Shown: positions 9,637 through 17,357, counted from the stretch's first letter. The stretch: DNA of 36,491 nucleotides from Bacteroidaceae bacterium (GCA_017559845.1 JAFYQQ010000007.1:1-36491); one strand, 5' to 3'. Notes: generated from the letters alone by a model not told the origin. Made by a program: numbers and translations.

Positions 9637-10182
9637 TCATTCATCAAGCACACGCTTTACCTGGTCTATTTTTTCATCCGTATAGGTGAGGAATATGCGC
9701 ATCTTGCCAGATTCGGGATTTGCCCTGTTTCCCTCTTCGTCCACACAATCTATGTGGCAGAACACACCGGTAAAGCCATCGTGAATGCGCAATCCTTCAT
9801 CCAGATTATAGAGCATATTATCCTTGTATCTCCTTGCAAAATTGGCACGCATTTCGGCGTATGAAGCCTTTATTTCGGCACGCTTCTTCTGTGTGTCATC
9901 GCTTGTAAAGGAAATGGTATAGAACTGGTTGTCGAAAAAGTTGAGACAGACATAATTCCAGGTTACGCCATTATAGGTGAAAGGCTTTTGGGCGGCATCT
10001 ATGACCAAAGCGTCCTTGCAGGCAACCACCTTTATTCCACGAGACTGCAGGCTATCCAAAACCACCTCCATCTTTTCTCCAAATGCGCACCCCATAAACA
10101 TGCGCTGTACCTGTTGTGCCTGTAAAACAGCACATTGTACAAGCAAGGCGAAAAAAGCCGTTGCCTTTATTCTTTTATTCAT
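9637..10182 (-). CDS. Small exported protein of unknown function downstream of luxS
   Basis: I do not recognise a family. The product has 181 residues from the ATG at 10182; an upstream in-frame TTG at 10188 is a weaker start. Residues 1-22 form a signal peptide (basic MNKRIK, hydrophobic core, cleavage likely after AVLQA). The mature part is soluble with mixed charge, contains single Cys residues near VVACKD, VCLNF and GVFCHIDCVD, and has a Lys/Arg-rich helix in the middle. It lies 38 bp after luxS on the same strand, so it is probably the third gene of the mtnN-luxS operon. A periplasmic location is predicted. The link with AI-2 production is only by position. Confidence 0.8.
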   Translation of the reverse strand: MNKRIKATAFFALLVQCAVLQAQQVQRMFMGCAFGEKMEVVLDSLQSRGIKVVACKDALVIDAAQKPFTYNGVTWNYVCLNFFDNQFYTISFTSDDTQKKRAEIKASYAEMRANFARRYKDNMLYNLDEGLRIHDGFTGVFCHIDCVDEEGNRANPESGKMRIFLTYTDEKIDQVKRVLDE

Positions 10183-10220
10183 CAGCAAAAAAACTTGTTA
10201 CTTTTTTGTATTTTACGAAC

Positions 10221-10703
10221 TTACCTTTCGGGATAAACCAGGTTTTCCTCCTTGGCACACATAAGGACTTCCTCCAGGTACTTCTTGGATTCCCACTTGG
10301 CCATGGGCAGGTCGTGCAACAACCAGTTTCCGCAATCAATTGGCGCGGCTCCAGGCACCTCTCCCTCAAACTCTGCCACAAAACGGAAAGTCTCCTGCAT
10401 CAGTTCAAGGATGTCCGAGGGCTCCAAATGGCCGCGCATCAGCAGATAGTTTCCGGTGAGGCAACCCATCGGGCCCCAGTATACAATCTTGTCCATCCAC
10501 TCGGGTTGGTTGCGCAGATACGTGGCGGCAAGATGCTCAATCGTGTGCAATGCGCCCGGATGCATGGCCGGTTCGCGGTTGGGTTCCTTCATACGGATGT
10601 CAAAGGTGGTTACTTCTTCTCCGCCCACCGCATCTCTGCGGCTCACAAAGATGCCTCGGCTCAACTTAATGTGGTCGATGGTAAAACTTGGTATTTTTTT
10701 CAT
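10221..10703 (-). CDS. luxS: S-ribosylhomocysteine lyase
   Basis: LuxS cleaves S-ribosylhomocysteine to homocysteine and DPD, the precursor of autoinducer AI-2. The protein has 160 residues, the normal length. Metal ligands are seen in HTIEH (residues about 53-57) and in DCGN near residue 123. The catalytic cysteine lies in GPMGCLTGNY, where many Firmicute and proteobacterial enzymes read GPMGCRTGFY. I believe this variant is normal for Bacteroidetes, but that is from memory. The start codon overlaps the mtnN stop in an ATGA arrangement, so the two enzymes of the activated methyl cycle are translationally coupled. Confidence 0.96.
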   Translation of the reverse strand: MKKIPSFTIDHIKLSRGIFVSRRDAVGGEEVTTFDIRMKEPNREPAMHPGALHTIEHLAATYLRNQPEWMDKIVYWGPMGCLTGNYLLMRGHLEPSDILELMQETFRFVAEFEGEVPGAAPIDCGNWLLHDLPMAKWESKKYLEEVLMCAKEENLVYPER

Positions 10704-11383
10704 AAACTGTTTAAGAACGTTTTGGTTACGAGGAAACTCTTGTCGGCCATGGTTCCCCAGAAATTCTGATATTGTTCAAAATGCGCCTCCGCACCCGGAG
10801 TGTCGCTGATTATCCTAAAGCTGATGAAGGGAACGCCAAAGATGTGGCACACCTGCGCAATAGCACAGCTTTCCATGTCCACGGCCAGGCCTTCGGGATA
10901 GTCCTGCTTTATCTTGTCCAACTCTTCGCGTGCCGTGATGAAACGGTCGCCGGTACAAATCAGTCCGGGCAGCACCTTCACGTCGGCATCCACCAGCAAG
11001 GCCTTCTCAAGCATCGCCTTGTCACAGGGGAAGAACGTGGGCAATCCCTGCACCTGTCCGGGGTCGCAACCTTCTCCGCACCACACGTCGTGGTAACATA
11101 CCTGGTTGCTCACTACCACGTCCATCACGTGCAACTTGCTGTCTATGCCGCCGGCCACGCCCGTGCTTATCACACAATCGGGCTGGTATTGCATCAGCAT
11201 CTGGGTGACACCGCACGCCGCATTCACCTTTCCGATGCCGCATTGTTGCAACACAACCTTGTGCTCGCCCAGCATGCCCACCAGATAAGTTTGCGTGCCG
11301 TGCTTCTCCTCCTGCGCATTGCCCAACATGGCGGCAACTTGCCTGAACTCCACAGACATCGCCGTTAATATTCCAATTGTCAT
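10700..11383 (-). CDS. mtnN: 5'-methylthioadenosine/S-adenosylhomocysteine nucleosidase
   Basis: MtnN (Pfs) removes adenine from S-adenosylhomocysteine and methylthioadenosine, making the LuxS substrate. The 227-residue protein has the expected catalytic residues: Glu near position 12 (AMSVEF), the purine-site Glu in VDMESCAIAQV, and the Asp in ISDTPG. The glycine-rich STGVAGG segment is present. It is the first gene of an mtnN-luxS-small exported protein operon, with a 4-bp overlap to luxS. A strong Bacteroidetes-type promoter lies just upstream. Confidence 0.96.
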   Translation of the reverse strand: MTIGILTAMSVEFRQVAAMLGNAQEEKHGTQTYLVGMLGEHKVVLQQCGIGKVNAACGVTQMLMQYQPDCVISTGVAGGIDSKLHVMDVVVSNQVCYHDVWCGEGCDPGQVQGLPTFFPCDKAMLEKALLVDADVKVLPGLICTGDRFITAREELDKIKQDYPEGLAVDMESCAIAQVCHIFGVPFISFRIISDTPGAEAHFEQYQNFWGTMADKSFLVTKTFLNSL

Positions 11384-11418
11384 GTCTCTATTCCAATTTT
11401 CTTTCTTATAATGTCGTG

Positions 11419-11448
11419 CAAAGGTACTCTATTTTGATAAATTAACAA
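11419..11448 (-). promoter_or_regulatory. Sigma-ABfr type promoter of mtnN-luxS
   Basis: On the minus strand TTG (11446-11448) is followed after 19 bp by TACCTTTG (11419-11426). This matches the Bacteroidetes -33/-7 pattern exactly and sits 36 bp before the mtnN start. Confidence 0.8.
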
Positions 11449-11479
11449 AATTCTGTTCCTCTGTTAAGAGAAAATCTTC

Positions 11480-11487
11480 TAACTTTG
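11480..11487 (+). promoter_or_regulatory. -7 element of the metal permease gene
   Basis: TAACTTTG matches TAnnTTTG and is divergent from the mtnN promoter. It overlaps an upstream TTG at 11485, which argues that translation starts at the ATG at 11518 instead. No exact -33 TTG is seen. Confidence 0.6.
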
Positions 11488-11517
11488 CAAACAAATTGTA
11501 ATTTAGCACGCATATTC

Positions 11518-12810
11518 ATGAACTGGACTTCATCCTTTCTGACCGACATCCTGCATTTATGCAACGACATGTCGCCCTATGTTCTCCTGGGTTTTCTCAT
11601 CTCGGGCATCCTGCACGAGTTTGTCCCCCGCAGCTTCTATACCCGTTATTTGTCCGGCAACAATTTTCGCAGCATCCTGCTCTCGGCCCTCTTCGGCACG
11701 CCGCTCCCCTTGTGTTCTTGCGGCGTCATCCCGACGGCGATGGGACTGCGTCGCGAGGGAGCGTCAAGAGGCTCCACAATCTCATTCCTGATTGCCACCC
11801 CGCAAACCGGCATTGACAGCATCATCGCCACCTATGCCATGCTGGGGCTTCCCATGGCATTCGTGCGCCCCATTGCCGCCTTCATCACCGCCCTCTTCGG
11901 CGGAATGCTGGTCAGCCGTCTGGTTCCCGAAGAGGCAGGCACAAGCGAAAACGTACAACAGGCACACGCCGAAGATGGCCACACCCACCATCGTCCCCTG
12001 CTCCACCGTATCGGCGCCGCATTGCGTTACGGCATGGTTGACATGGTTGCCGACATCGGCAAATGGTTGGTCATCGGCCTCGCCATAGCCGGAATCATCA
12101 CCGCCATTGTGCCCGACAGCCTCTTCTCCACATTCAAGGACAACAGCCTGTTGAGCATGCTTGTGGTGCTGCTGTTCACAATTCCCATGTATCTGTGCGC
12201 CACCGGCAGCATCCCCATTGCCGTGGCACTCATGCTGAAGGGCCTTTCGCCCGGTGCCGCCCTTGTCCTACTCATGGCCGGACCAGCCAGCAACATGGGC
12301 AGCATCCTGGTCATCCGGAAAGTCCTGGGCAACAAGACCATGCTCATCTATCTGCTTTCCATCCTCATCGGCACCTTTGCCTTCGGCTTCTGCATAGACA
12401 CGTTCTTTCCCCGCGAATGGTTTACCCAGCATATTGGTACCCTGAGCCATTGTGACCACCACGAACACTTTTGGTTCCCCACCCTCTGCACCATCGTCCT
12501 CGCCCTACTGCTGGTCTACAACTTCATAATAATTAAAGTAAGGGGAAAGCACCATTCCTGCCATTGCGAACATTGCTCGTGCAACACAAACAACGAATCG
12601 GCACAGATTCTGCTCATCAGCGGAATGAATTGCAACCATTGCGCCGCCAATGCGCAAAAGGCATTGTCTTCGGTACAGGGCGTCGTGCGCTCGGAGGTCA
12701 GCCTGGAAACATCCCAAGCCCATATCTTCGGCACTTCCTATGACAAGGCCGAGGTAATCCGTGCCGTGGAATCTCTCGGTTTCATGGCCGAATGGAAAGA
12801 AAATAAGTAA
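11518..12810 (+). CDS. SO_0444-family metal efflux permease with C-terminal HMA domain
   Basis: From the ATG at 11518 the protein has 430 residues; the open frame extends to a TTG at 11485, but that lies in the promoter. It is a DUF318/PF03773 permease with two blocks of membrane helices. The first carries the motif LPLCSCGVIP (about residues 63-72), with two Cys likely to touch the metal. His-rich loops (GHTHHRP, HCDHHEHFW) and a CHCEHCSC linker precede a C-terminal heavy-metal-associated domain with GMNCNHC at about 369-375. Family members export copper or zinc. The HMA tail could collect metal for the pore, which is inference. It begins a short operon with the TPR-like gene 28 bp downstream. 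Confidence 0.9.
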   Translation: MNWTSSFLTDILHLCNDMSPYVLLGFLISGILHEFVPRSFYTRYLSGNNFRSILLSALFGTPLPLCSCGVIPTAMGLRREGASRGSTISFLIATPQTGIDSIIATYAMLGLPMAFVRPIAAFITALFGGMLVSRLVPEEAGTSENVQQAHAEDGHTHHRPLLHRIGAALRYGMVDMVADIGKWLVIGLAIAGIITAIVPDSLFSTFKDNSLLSMLVVLLFTIPMYLCATGSIPIAVALMLKGLSPGAALVLLMAGPASNMGSILVIRKVLGNKTMLIYLLSILIGTFAFGFCIDTFFPREWFTQHIGTLSHCDHHEHFWFPTLCTIVLALLLVYNFIIIKVRGKHHSCHCEHCSCNTNNESAQILLISGMNCNHCAANAQKALSSVQGVVRSEVSLETSQAHIFGTSYDKAEVIRAVESLGFMAEWKENK

Positions 12811-12838
12811 CAATATACATTATAATCTATAATAAGTT

Positions 12839-13042
12839 ATGGACAAGTTCATCTTAGAAGCCGGCATCAGCGAACTGACCAAGGCCATCGAACAGGAACC
12901 CACCGCCACACTCTTCAAGGAACGCGGCCGGCTGAAAATGCTCTGCGGAGACCAGCAAGGTGCCATCGCCGACTTCGGCAAGGCGGCCCAACTCGACCCT
13001 TCCCTCATGACGGAATTGTGCGGCAAGTTCGACACAAAGTAG
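12839..13042 (+). CDS. TPR-like small protein
   Basis: This 67-residue protein resembles one and a half tetratricopeptide repeats: the segment GAIADFGKAAQLDPSL has the spacing of TPR helix B followed by the Pro turn, and FKERGRLKMLCGD fits helix A. No signal peptide or membrane segment is present. It lies 28 bp after the metal permease and probably shares its transcript. Such an isolated TPR could be a partner-binding module, but its partner is unknown. Confidence 0.75.
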   Translation: MDKFILEAGISELTKAIEQEPTATLFKERGRLKMLCGDQQGAIADFGKAAQLDPSLMTELCGKFDTK

Positions 13043-13090
13043 TTTCTCACCTCAAAACACCTTGTTTCCACAAAAAAAGTCAGCTTTTTC

Positions 13091-13121
13091 TTGCATATTT
13101 GGAAAAAAAGAGCGAAATTTG
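13091..13121 (+). promoter_or_regulatory. Probable promoter of the pheA leader
   Basis: TTG at 13091-13093 is followed after 20 bp by GAAATTTG (13114-13121), one mismatch from TAnnTTTG. The spacing predicts a transcript start about 20 nt before the leader peptide ATG at 13150. Confidence 0.55.
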
Positions 13122-13149
13122 CGATGATTTAAAACAAAATGACATCAGA

Positions 13150-13215
13150 ATGTACGCAAAGAACAATTCTTTTTACGGCTATTATTTTTACTTTTACTTT
13201 AGCAAGCTGAAGTGA
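13150..13215 (+). CDS. Phe/Tyr-rich leader peptide of the aromatic operon
   Basis: A 21-codon open frame begins at ATG 13150 and ends with TGA at 13213-13215. Six residues are Tyr and four are Phe. Eight of these ten lie between residues 8 and 17 (codons 13171-13200: F-Y-G-Y-Y-F-Y-F-Y-F). It stands 119 bp upstream of pheA, the prephenate dehydratase gene, and directly before RNA segments able to form an antiterminator or a terminator. This is the layout of amino acid leader peptides such as pheL in enterobacteria, where ribosome stalling on scarce charged tRNA decides transcription. The reading frame is short and has no strong Shine-Dalgarno sequence, but the residue content and position make chance unlikely. 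The function is inferred. Confidence 0.85.
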   Translation: MYAKNNSFYGYYFYFYFSKLK

Positions 13216-13312
13216 AGCGGGTCGTTGCGTATATATAAATAAGGAATAAAGAAAGAACAATAATACAAACTGAACAAGTCCCGCTTCATAAGAGGCGGGA
13301 TTTTCTGTTTTT
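13192..13312 (+). promoter_or_regulatory. Transcription attenuator before pheA (protector, antiterminator, terminator)
   Basis: Three mutually exclusive pairings can be read directly. Protector: 13192-13201 pairs with 13208-13217 (10 pairs including three G-U, loop GCAAGC). Antiterminator: TGAAGCGGG at 13213-13221 is the perfect complement of CCCGCTTCA at 13280-13288. Terminator: 13279-13287 pairs with 13292-13300 (9 pairs, loop ATAA), followed by TTTTCTGTTTTT. A ribosome stalled on the Phe/Tyr codons would open the protector and free 13213-13221, which then captures the left arm of the terminator. A ribosome reaching the TGA covers that segment and lets the terminator form. This is a reading by eye; no folding energies were computed. 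Confidence 0.85.
13279..13312 (+). terminator. Intrinsic terminator of the pheA attenuator
   Basis: A 9-bp stem starts TCCCGC and ends GCGGGA, with tetraloop ATAA, followed by T-rich TTTTCTGTTTTT. It lies 22 bp upstream of the pheA start, so it must be controlled for pheA to be expressed. Confidence 0.85.
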
Positions 13313-13334
13313 AAGAAGTATTAAAATAAAAGTT

Positions 13335-14177
13335 ATGATAAACGTAGCCATACAAGGATTCAAGGGCAGCTTCCACGACATTGCCGCCCGACGCTATTTC
13401 GAAAACGAAGACGTACAGCTCTCATGCTACGGTTCGTTCGAAGAGGTATTCAACCATGTCAAGGAGAACCCCGAGTCCGTGGCACTGGTTGCCATCGAGA
13501 ACACCATTGCCGGCAGCCTGCTACACAATTATGAGCTGTTGCGCGAAAGCGGGCTCACCGTTGTTGGAGAACACAAACTCAGAATCAGCCACAGCATCAT
13601 GTGCCTGCCCCAGGACGACTGGGCGGACATAAAGGAAGTGAACTCCCACCCCGTTGCTCTGATGCAATGCCGCGAATTCCTCAACCGGCACGAAGAAATG
13701 AAGGTTGTGGAAGTGGCCGACACCGCCGGAGCAGCCGCCACCATCAGCAACAAGAAACTGCGCGGACACGCCGCCATCTGCCACCGTGACGTGGCTCAGA
13801 TTTACGGCATGAAGATTCTGCAGGAAGGCATAGAGACCAACAAGCACAATTTCACTCGTTTTCTGGTTCTTGCCAATAAGGAAAAAGCCAGAAGCCTGCG
13901 CGAAAGCAGCAAGACCGACAAGGCCAGCATTGAGTTCACCCTTCCGCATGAGGAAGGAAGTCTGAGCGCCATTCTCAGCATTCTGTCCTTCTACAAGCTC
14001 AATCTGACCAAGATACAGTCATTGCCCATCATCGGGAAGGAGTGGCAATATATGTTCTACATAGACCTGACTTACAGCAGTCCCACAAACTTCCGCCAGG
14101 CCATAAATGCCATTTCACCACTCACGCAAGAATTAAATCTATTAGGAGAATACAACAATGGAAGACAAAGCATTTGA
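13335..14177 (+). CDS. pheA: Prephenate dehydratase
   Basis: PheA converts prephenate to phenylpyruvate, the committed step to phenylalanine. The 280-residue enzyme is monofunctional, with no chorismate mutase domain. The catalytic-domain TRF motif is at residues 174-176 (NFTRFLVL). An ACT regulatory domain follows from about residue 197, with GSLSAILSILSFYKLNLTKI, where phenylalanine would bind. It is the first enzyme gene behind the Phe/Tyr attenuator. Its last 20 bases overlap the start of the aminotransferase gene, which implies coupled translation. Both allosteric control (ACT) and attenuation are therefore likely. Confidence 0.96.
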   Translation: MINVAIQGFKGSFHDIAARRYFENEDVQLSCYGSFEEVFNHVKENPESVALVAIENTIAGSLLHNYELLRESGLTVVGEHKLRISHSIMCLPQDDWADIKEVNSHPVALMQCREFLNRHEEMKVVEVADTAGAAATISNKKLRGHAAICHRDVAQIYGMKILQEGIETNKHNFTRFLVLANKEKARSLRESSKTDKASIEFTLPHEEGSLSAILSILSFYKLNLTKIQSLPIIGKEWQYMFYIDLTYSSPTNFRQAINAISPLTQELNLLGEYNNGRQSI

Positions 14178-15348
14178 CATACAGCCGGCAGACCGTATCG
14201 GTACTGTCAACGAATATTACTTCAGCCGCAAGTTGAAGGAGGTGGCACAAATGAATGCCAACGGAATGGACATCATCAGCCTGGCCATCGGCAGCCCCGA
14301 CATGCCGCCCAGTGCGTCCACCATAGACACCCTGTGCCGCGAAGCCGCGAAGCCCAACACGCACGGTTACCAACCCACAACCGGCATTCCCGAACTGCGC
14401 AATGCCATGGCGGGTTTCTATAAAAGATGGTATGGAGTGGAATTGGACCCTGCCACCGAGATTCAGCCCCTCATCGGCTCAAAGGAAGGAATATTGCATA
14501 CAACGCTTACCTTTGTCAATCCCGGAGAACAGGTATTGGTTCCCAATCCCGGATACCCCACATACACCAGTCTGAGCAAACTCCTGGGCGCAGAAGTCAT
14601 CAATTACGACCTTTGCCGCGAAAACGGTTGGCAACCCAACTTTGACGAGCTGGAGCAGCAAGACCTGAGCCGTGTGAAAATCATGTGGACCAACTATCCC
14701 CACATGCCCACCGGCGCCAAGGCATGCCGCAAGACCTTCGAACGGTTGGTCGACTTTGCCCTGCGTCACAACCTCATCATCATAAACGACAATCCGTACA
14801 GCTTTATCCTGAACAAGGAGGAGAAACTGAGCATCCTTCAGGTTCCCGGCGCAAAGGAATGCTGCATCGAATTCAACTCCATGTCCAAGAGCCACAACAT
14901 GCCGGGATGGCGAATCGGCATGATGGCCACGAACGCACGTTTCATACAATGGATTCTGAAGGTGAAGACCAACATAGACAGCGGAACATTCCGAGCCATG
15001 CAATTGGCGGCAGCCACCGCCTATGACAATTCCGACGAATGGCATGCTCACCACAACGTACAGGTTTATGCAGCTCGCCGGGCAAAGGCCGAGGAAATCA
15101 TGCGGGAACTGGGCTGTACCTTCGATCCCCAACAGGTGGGAATGTTCCTTTGGGGACAAATACCGGACAGTTGTGCCGACGTGGAAGAGCTGACAGAAAA
15201 AGTATTGCACAAGGCCCGTGTCTTCATTGCCCCCGGTTTCATCTTCGGTAGCGCCGGCAAGCGCTATGTCCGCATCAGCCTCTGCGCCAAGGAAGAACAG
15301 TTCGAGGAAGCATTGAAGAGAATCAAGGAAATGAGAAGTGAGAAGTGA
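14158..15348 (+). CDS. Class I aminotransferase (probable aromatic amino acid aminotransferase)
   Basis: This 396-residue PLP enzyme has the Schiff-base lysine in SMSKSHNMPGWRIG (Lys about 244), an early substrate-binding SLAIGSPDMPP segment, NYPHMPTG at about 179-186 (Asn 179), and a carboxylate-binding Arg in YVRISLC near the C-terminus. A good Shine-Dalgarno sequence (AGGAG at 14144-14148) precedes the ATG, which lies inside the end of pheA. Placed between pheA and the DAHP synthase gene, it most likely transaminates phenylpyruvate and hydroxyphenylpyruvate, or prephenate. The sequence alone also fits an aspartate or LL-diaminopimelate-type aminotransferase, so the substrate is inferred from the operon. 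Confidence 0.9.
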   Translation: MEDKAFDIQPADRIGTVNEYYFSRKLKEVAQMNANGMDIISLAIGSPDMPPSASTIDTLCREAAKPNTHGYQPTTGIPELRNAMAGFYKRWYGVELDPATEIQPLIGSKEGILHTTLTFVNPGEQVLVPNPGYPTYTSLSKLLGAEVINYDLCRENGWQPNFDELEQQDLSRVKIMWTNYPHMPTGAKACRKTFERLVDFALRHNLIIINDNPYSFILNKEEKLSILQVPGAKECCIEFNSMSKSHNMPGWRIGMMATNARFIQWILKVKTNIDSGTFRAMQLAAATAYDNSDEWHAHHNVQVYAARRAKAEEIMRELGCTFDPQQVGMFLWGQIPDSCADVEELTEKVLHKARVFIAPGFIFGSAGKRYVRISLCAKEEQFEEALKRIKEMRSEK

Positions 15349-15384
15349 GTAATTGGTAATTTGAAAATTAAAACAATATAAGAT

Positions 15385-16452
15385 ATGAGTTTATCATTGG
15401 AAAAATTGGGTTTGAACGGACTTGACGAAACCAGGCCCCTTGTCATTGCAGGTCCCTGCAGTGCCGAAACTGAAGAACAAGTGATGAACACCGCCACCAG
15501 GTTGGCGAAACAGGGAATCAAGATTTTCCGTGCCGGAATATGGAAACCGCGCACCAAGCCCGGAGGCTTCGAAGGCCAGGGCGAGATTGCATTGCCATGG
15601 ATAAAGCGCGTGAAGGAAGAGACCGGAATGCTCGTCACCACCGAGGTGGCAACGCCCAAGCATGTGGAGAAAGCCCTCGAGGCCGGTGTGGACATGCTGT
15701 GGATTGGTGCCCGCACCACCGCCAACCCCTTTGCCATACAGGAACTGGCAGACAGCTTGCGCGGTGTGGACGTTCCCGTACTGGTGAAGAACCCCGTCAA
15801 CCCCGACATTGAGCTATGGATCGGTGCACTGCTACGCATCAACGGTGCCGGCATCAAACGTCTGGGTGCCATTCACCGCGGATTCAGCAGCGTTGACCAG
15901 AAAATCTACCGCAACAGCCCGCTTTGGCACATCCCTATCGAATTGCACCGCCGCTACCCCAACCTGCCCATCATCTGCGACCCCAGCCACATTGGCGGAA
16001 GCAGAGACCTGGTGGCACCGCTCTGCCAACAGGCCATGGACATGGGTTTTGAAGGTCTCATCATAGAGAGCCACTGCTGCCCCGATTCGGCGTGGAGCGA
16101 TGCCAGCCAGCAGGTAACGCCCGACGTACTCGACTTCATCCTGGACCGCCTGGTTGTGCGGGACAATCAGGAGTTCACCGAATCCCTTGCCAGTCTGCGC
16201 AAACAGATTGACGAGATGGACGACAGCCTACTCAACCTGCTCACCAAGCGTATGCGCATCAGCCGCGAAATTGCCCTCTACAAGAAGGAACACAACATGG
16301 GCGTGGTGCAAACGGCACGTTATAGCGAGATTCTGGACAAGCGTTGTGCCCAGGGAAGCCTCTGTGGAATGAGTGCCGACTTCGTGCGCCGCATCTACGA
16401 ATTCATCCACGAAGAGAGCGTGCGCCAGCAAATGGAAATCATCAACAAGTAA
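15385..16452 (+). CDS. Bifunctional DAHP synthase / chorismate mutase
   Basis: This 355-residue fusion joins both ends of the shikimate route. Residues about 1-265 are a type I-beta (KDO8P-synthase-like) DAHP synthase, with VIAGPCSAE, KPRTKPGGFEG, ARTTANP and the metal-site segment CDPSHIGG. Residues about 270-350 are an AroQ-type chorismate mutase helical domain (LRKQIDEMDDSLLNLLTKRM ... YKKEHNMGV). The order is DAHP synthase first and mutase last. In related fusions the mutase domain also acts as the feedback sensor for prephenate or chorismate. It lies 36 bp after the aminotransferase gene, in a run of short repeats of the GAAGTGAG type, and 16 bp before tyrA. Confidence 0.95.
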   Translation: MSLSLEKLGLNGLDETRPLVIAGPCSAETEEQVMNTATRLAKQGIKIFRAGIWKPRTKPGGFEGQGEIALPWIKRVKEETGMLVTTEVATPKHVEKALEAGVDMLWIGARTTANPFAIQELADSLRGVDVPVLVKNPVNPDIELWIGALLRINGAGIKRLGAIHRGFSSVDQKIYRNSPLWHIPIELHRRYPNLPIICDPSHIGGSRDLVAPLCQQAMDMGFEGLIIESHCCPDSAWSDASQQVTPDVLDFILDRLVVRDNQEFTESLASLRKQIDEMDDSLLNLLTKRMRISREIALYKKEHNMGVVQTARYSEILDKRCAQGSLCGMSADFVRRIYEFIHEESVRQQMEIINK

Positions 16453-16468
16453 AAAACAGAGCCGTACA

Positions 16469-17242
16469 ATGAGAATCCTGATCTTGGGAGCAGGAAAAAT
16501 GGGAAGTTTCTTCACCGACCTGCTCTCCTTCCAGCACGATTGTGCCGTCTACGAGATTGACCCCAAGCGCATGCGCTTTCTCTATAATACCCAACGCTTC
16601 ACCACGCTGGACGAAATAGAGGAATTTGCCCCCGAACTGGTCATCAATGCCGTAACGCTAAAGTACACCCTCAGCGTATTCGAACAAGTCATTCCCCGTC
16701 TGCCCAAGGAATGCATCATCAGCGACATCAGTTCCGTAAAGACCGGATTCCACGAGTTCTATGAACAGTCCGGAATGCGCTATGTCAGCACCCACCCCAT
16801 GTTCGGACCCACCTTTGCCAACCTGGGCGACCTCAGTTCAGAGAACGCCATCGTCATCAAACAGGGCGACTACATGGGACGCATCTTCTTCCTCGACCTC
16901 TACAAACGCCTGGGACTGAACGTACACGAATACACCTTTGACGAGCATGACGAAGCCATGGCCTATTCCCTTTCCGTTCCCTTCGTCAGCACATTCGTCT
17001 TCAGTGCCGTCATGAAAAAGCAGGATGCGCCAGGTACCACCTTCAAGCGCCACCTGAACATAGCCAAGGGCGTACTCTCTGAGGACGACACCCTCTTGCG
17101 CGAAATCCTTTTCAATCCCCGCACCAAATCACACGTCGAAGGCATACGCGCCGAACTGAAGGACCTCATCGAAATCATCGACCGCCACGACGAGGAAGCC
17201 CTCAATGCCTATCTGAAGAAGATTAGGGGGAATATTTTCTAG
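16469..17242 (+). CDS. tyrA: Prephenate dehydrogenase
   Basis: TyrA oxidatively decarboxylates prephenate to hydroxyphenylpyruvate, the step to tyrosine. The protein has 257 residues from the ATG at 16469; the open frame extends further upstream inside the previous gene, but the Rossmann start MRILILGAGKMG fixes this start. The glycine motif GAGKMG is at residues 6-11. STHPMFGPTFANL, the substrate-binding His segment typical of the family, follows near residue 109. There is no ACT or mutase domain. It is the last gene of the aromatic operon, and its stop codon overlaps the first unit of a CTAG periodic tract. Confidence 0.93.
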   Translation: MRILILGAGKMGSFFTDLLSFQHDCAVYEIDPKRMRFLYNTQRFTTLDEIEEFAPELVINAVTLKYTLSVFEQVIPRLPKECIISDISSVKTGFHEFYEQSGMRYVSTHPMFGPTFANLGDLSSENAIVIKQGDYMGRIFFLDLYKRLGLNVHEYTFDEHDEAMAYSLSVPFVSTFVFSAVMKKQDAPGTTFKRHLNIAKGVLSEDDTLLREILFNPRTKSHVEGIRAELKDLIEIIDRHDEEALNAYLKKIRGNIF

Positions 17243-17301
17243 GAGGGCTAGAAGGGCTAGATGATCTAGAAAGTCTAGAATATCTAGAAAAACTAGAATT
17301 T
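17239..17301 (+). repeat. Seven CTAG tetramers at exact 9-bp spacing
   Basis: CTAG occurs at 17239, 17248, 17257, 17266, 17275, 17284 and 17293, that is every 9 bases, with five-base spacers of differing sequence (GAGGG, AAGGG, ATGAT, AAAGT, AATAT, AAAAA, AATTT). The first unit includes the tyrA stop codon. It lies between the operon's end and its terminator. Confidence 0.9.
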
Positions 17302-17312
17302 CCAGGAAACTG

Positions 17313-17357
17313 CTGTCAAAGATTCATACACCGCCTGTATGATTCTTTGACAGTTTT
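17313..17357 (+). terminator. Terminator of the aromatic operon
   Basis: CTGTCAAAGA (17313-17322) pairs with TCTTTGACAG (17344-17353), followed after one mismatch by seven further pairs (TCATACA/TGTATGA) and a CCGCC loop. T-rich TTTTCCTTTT follows. Confidence 0.85.

Noticed and set aside
13018..13149. Longer version of the leader frame starting at 13018
   Set aside because: It would start inside the TPR-like gene and upstream of the predicted promoter; the ATG at 13150 fits the leader design.
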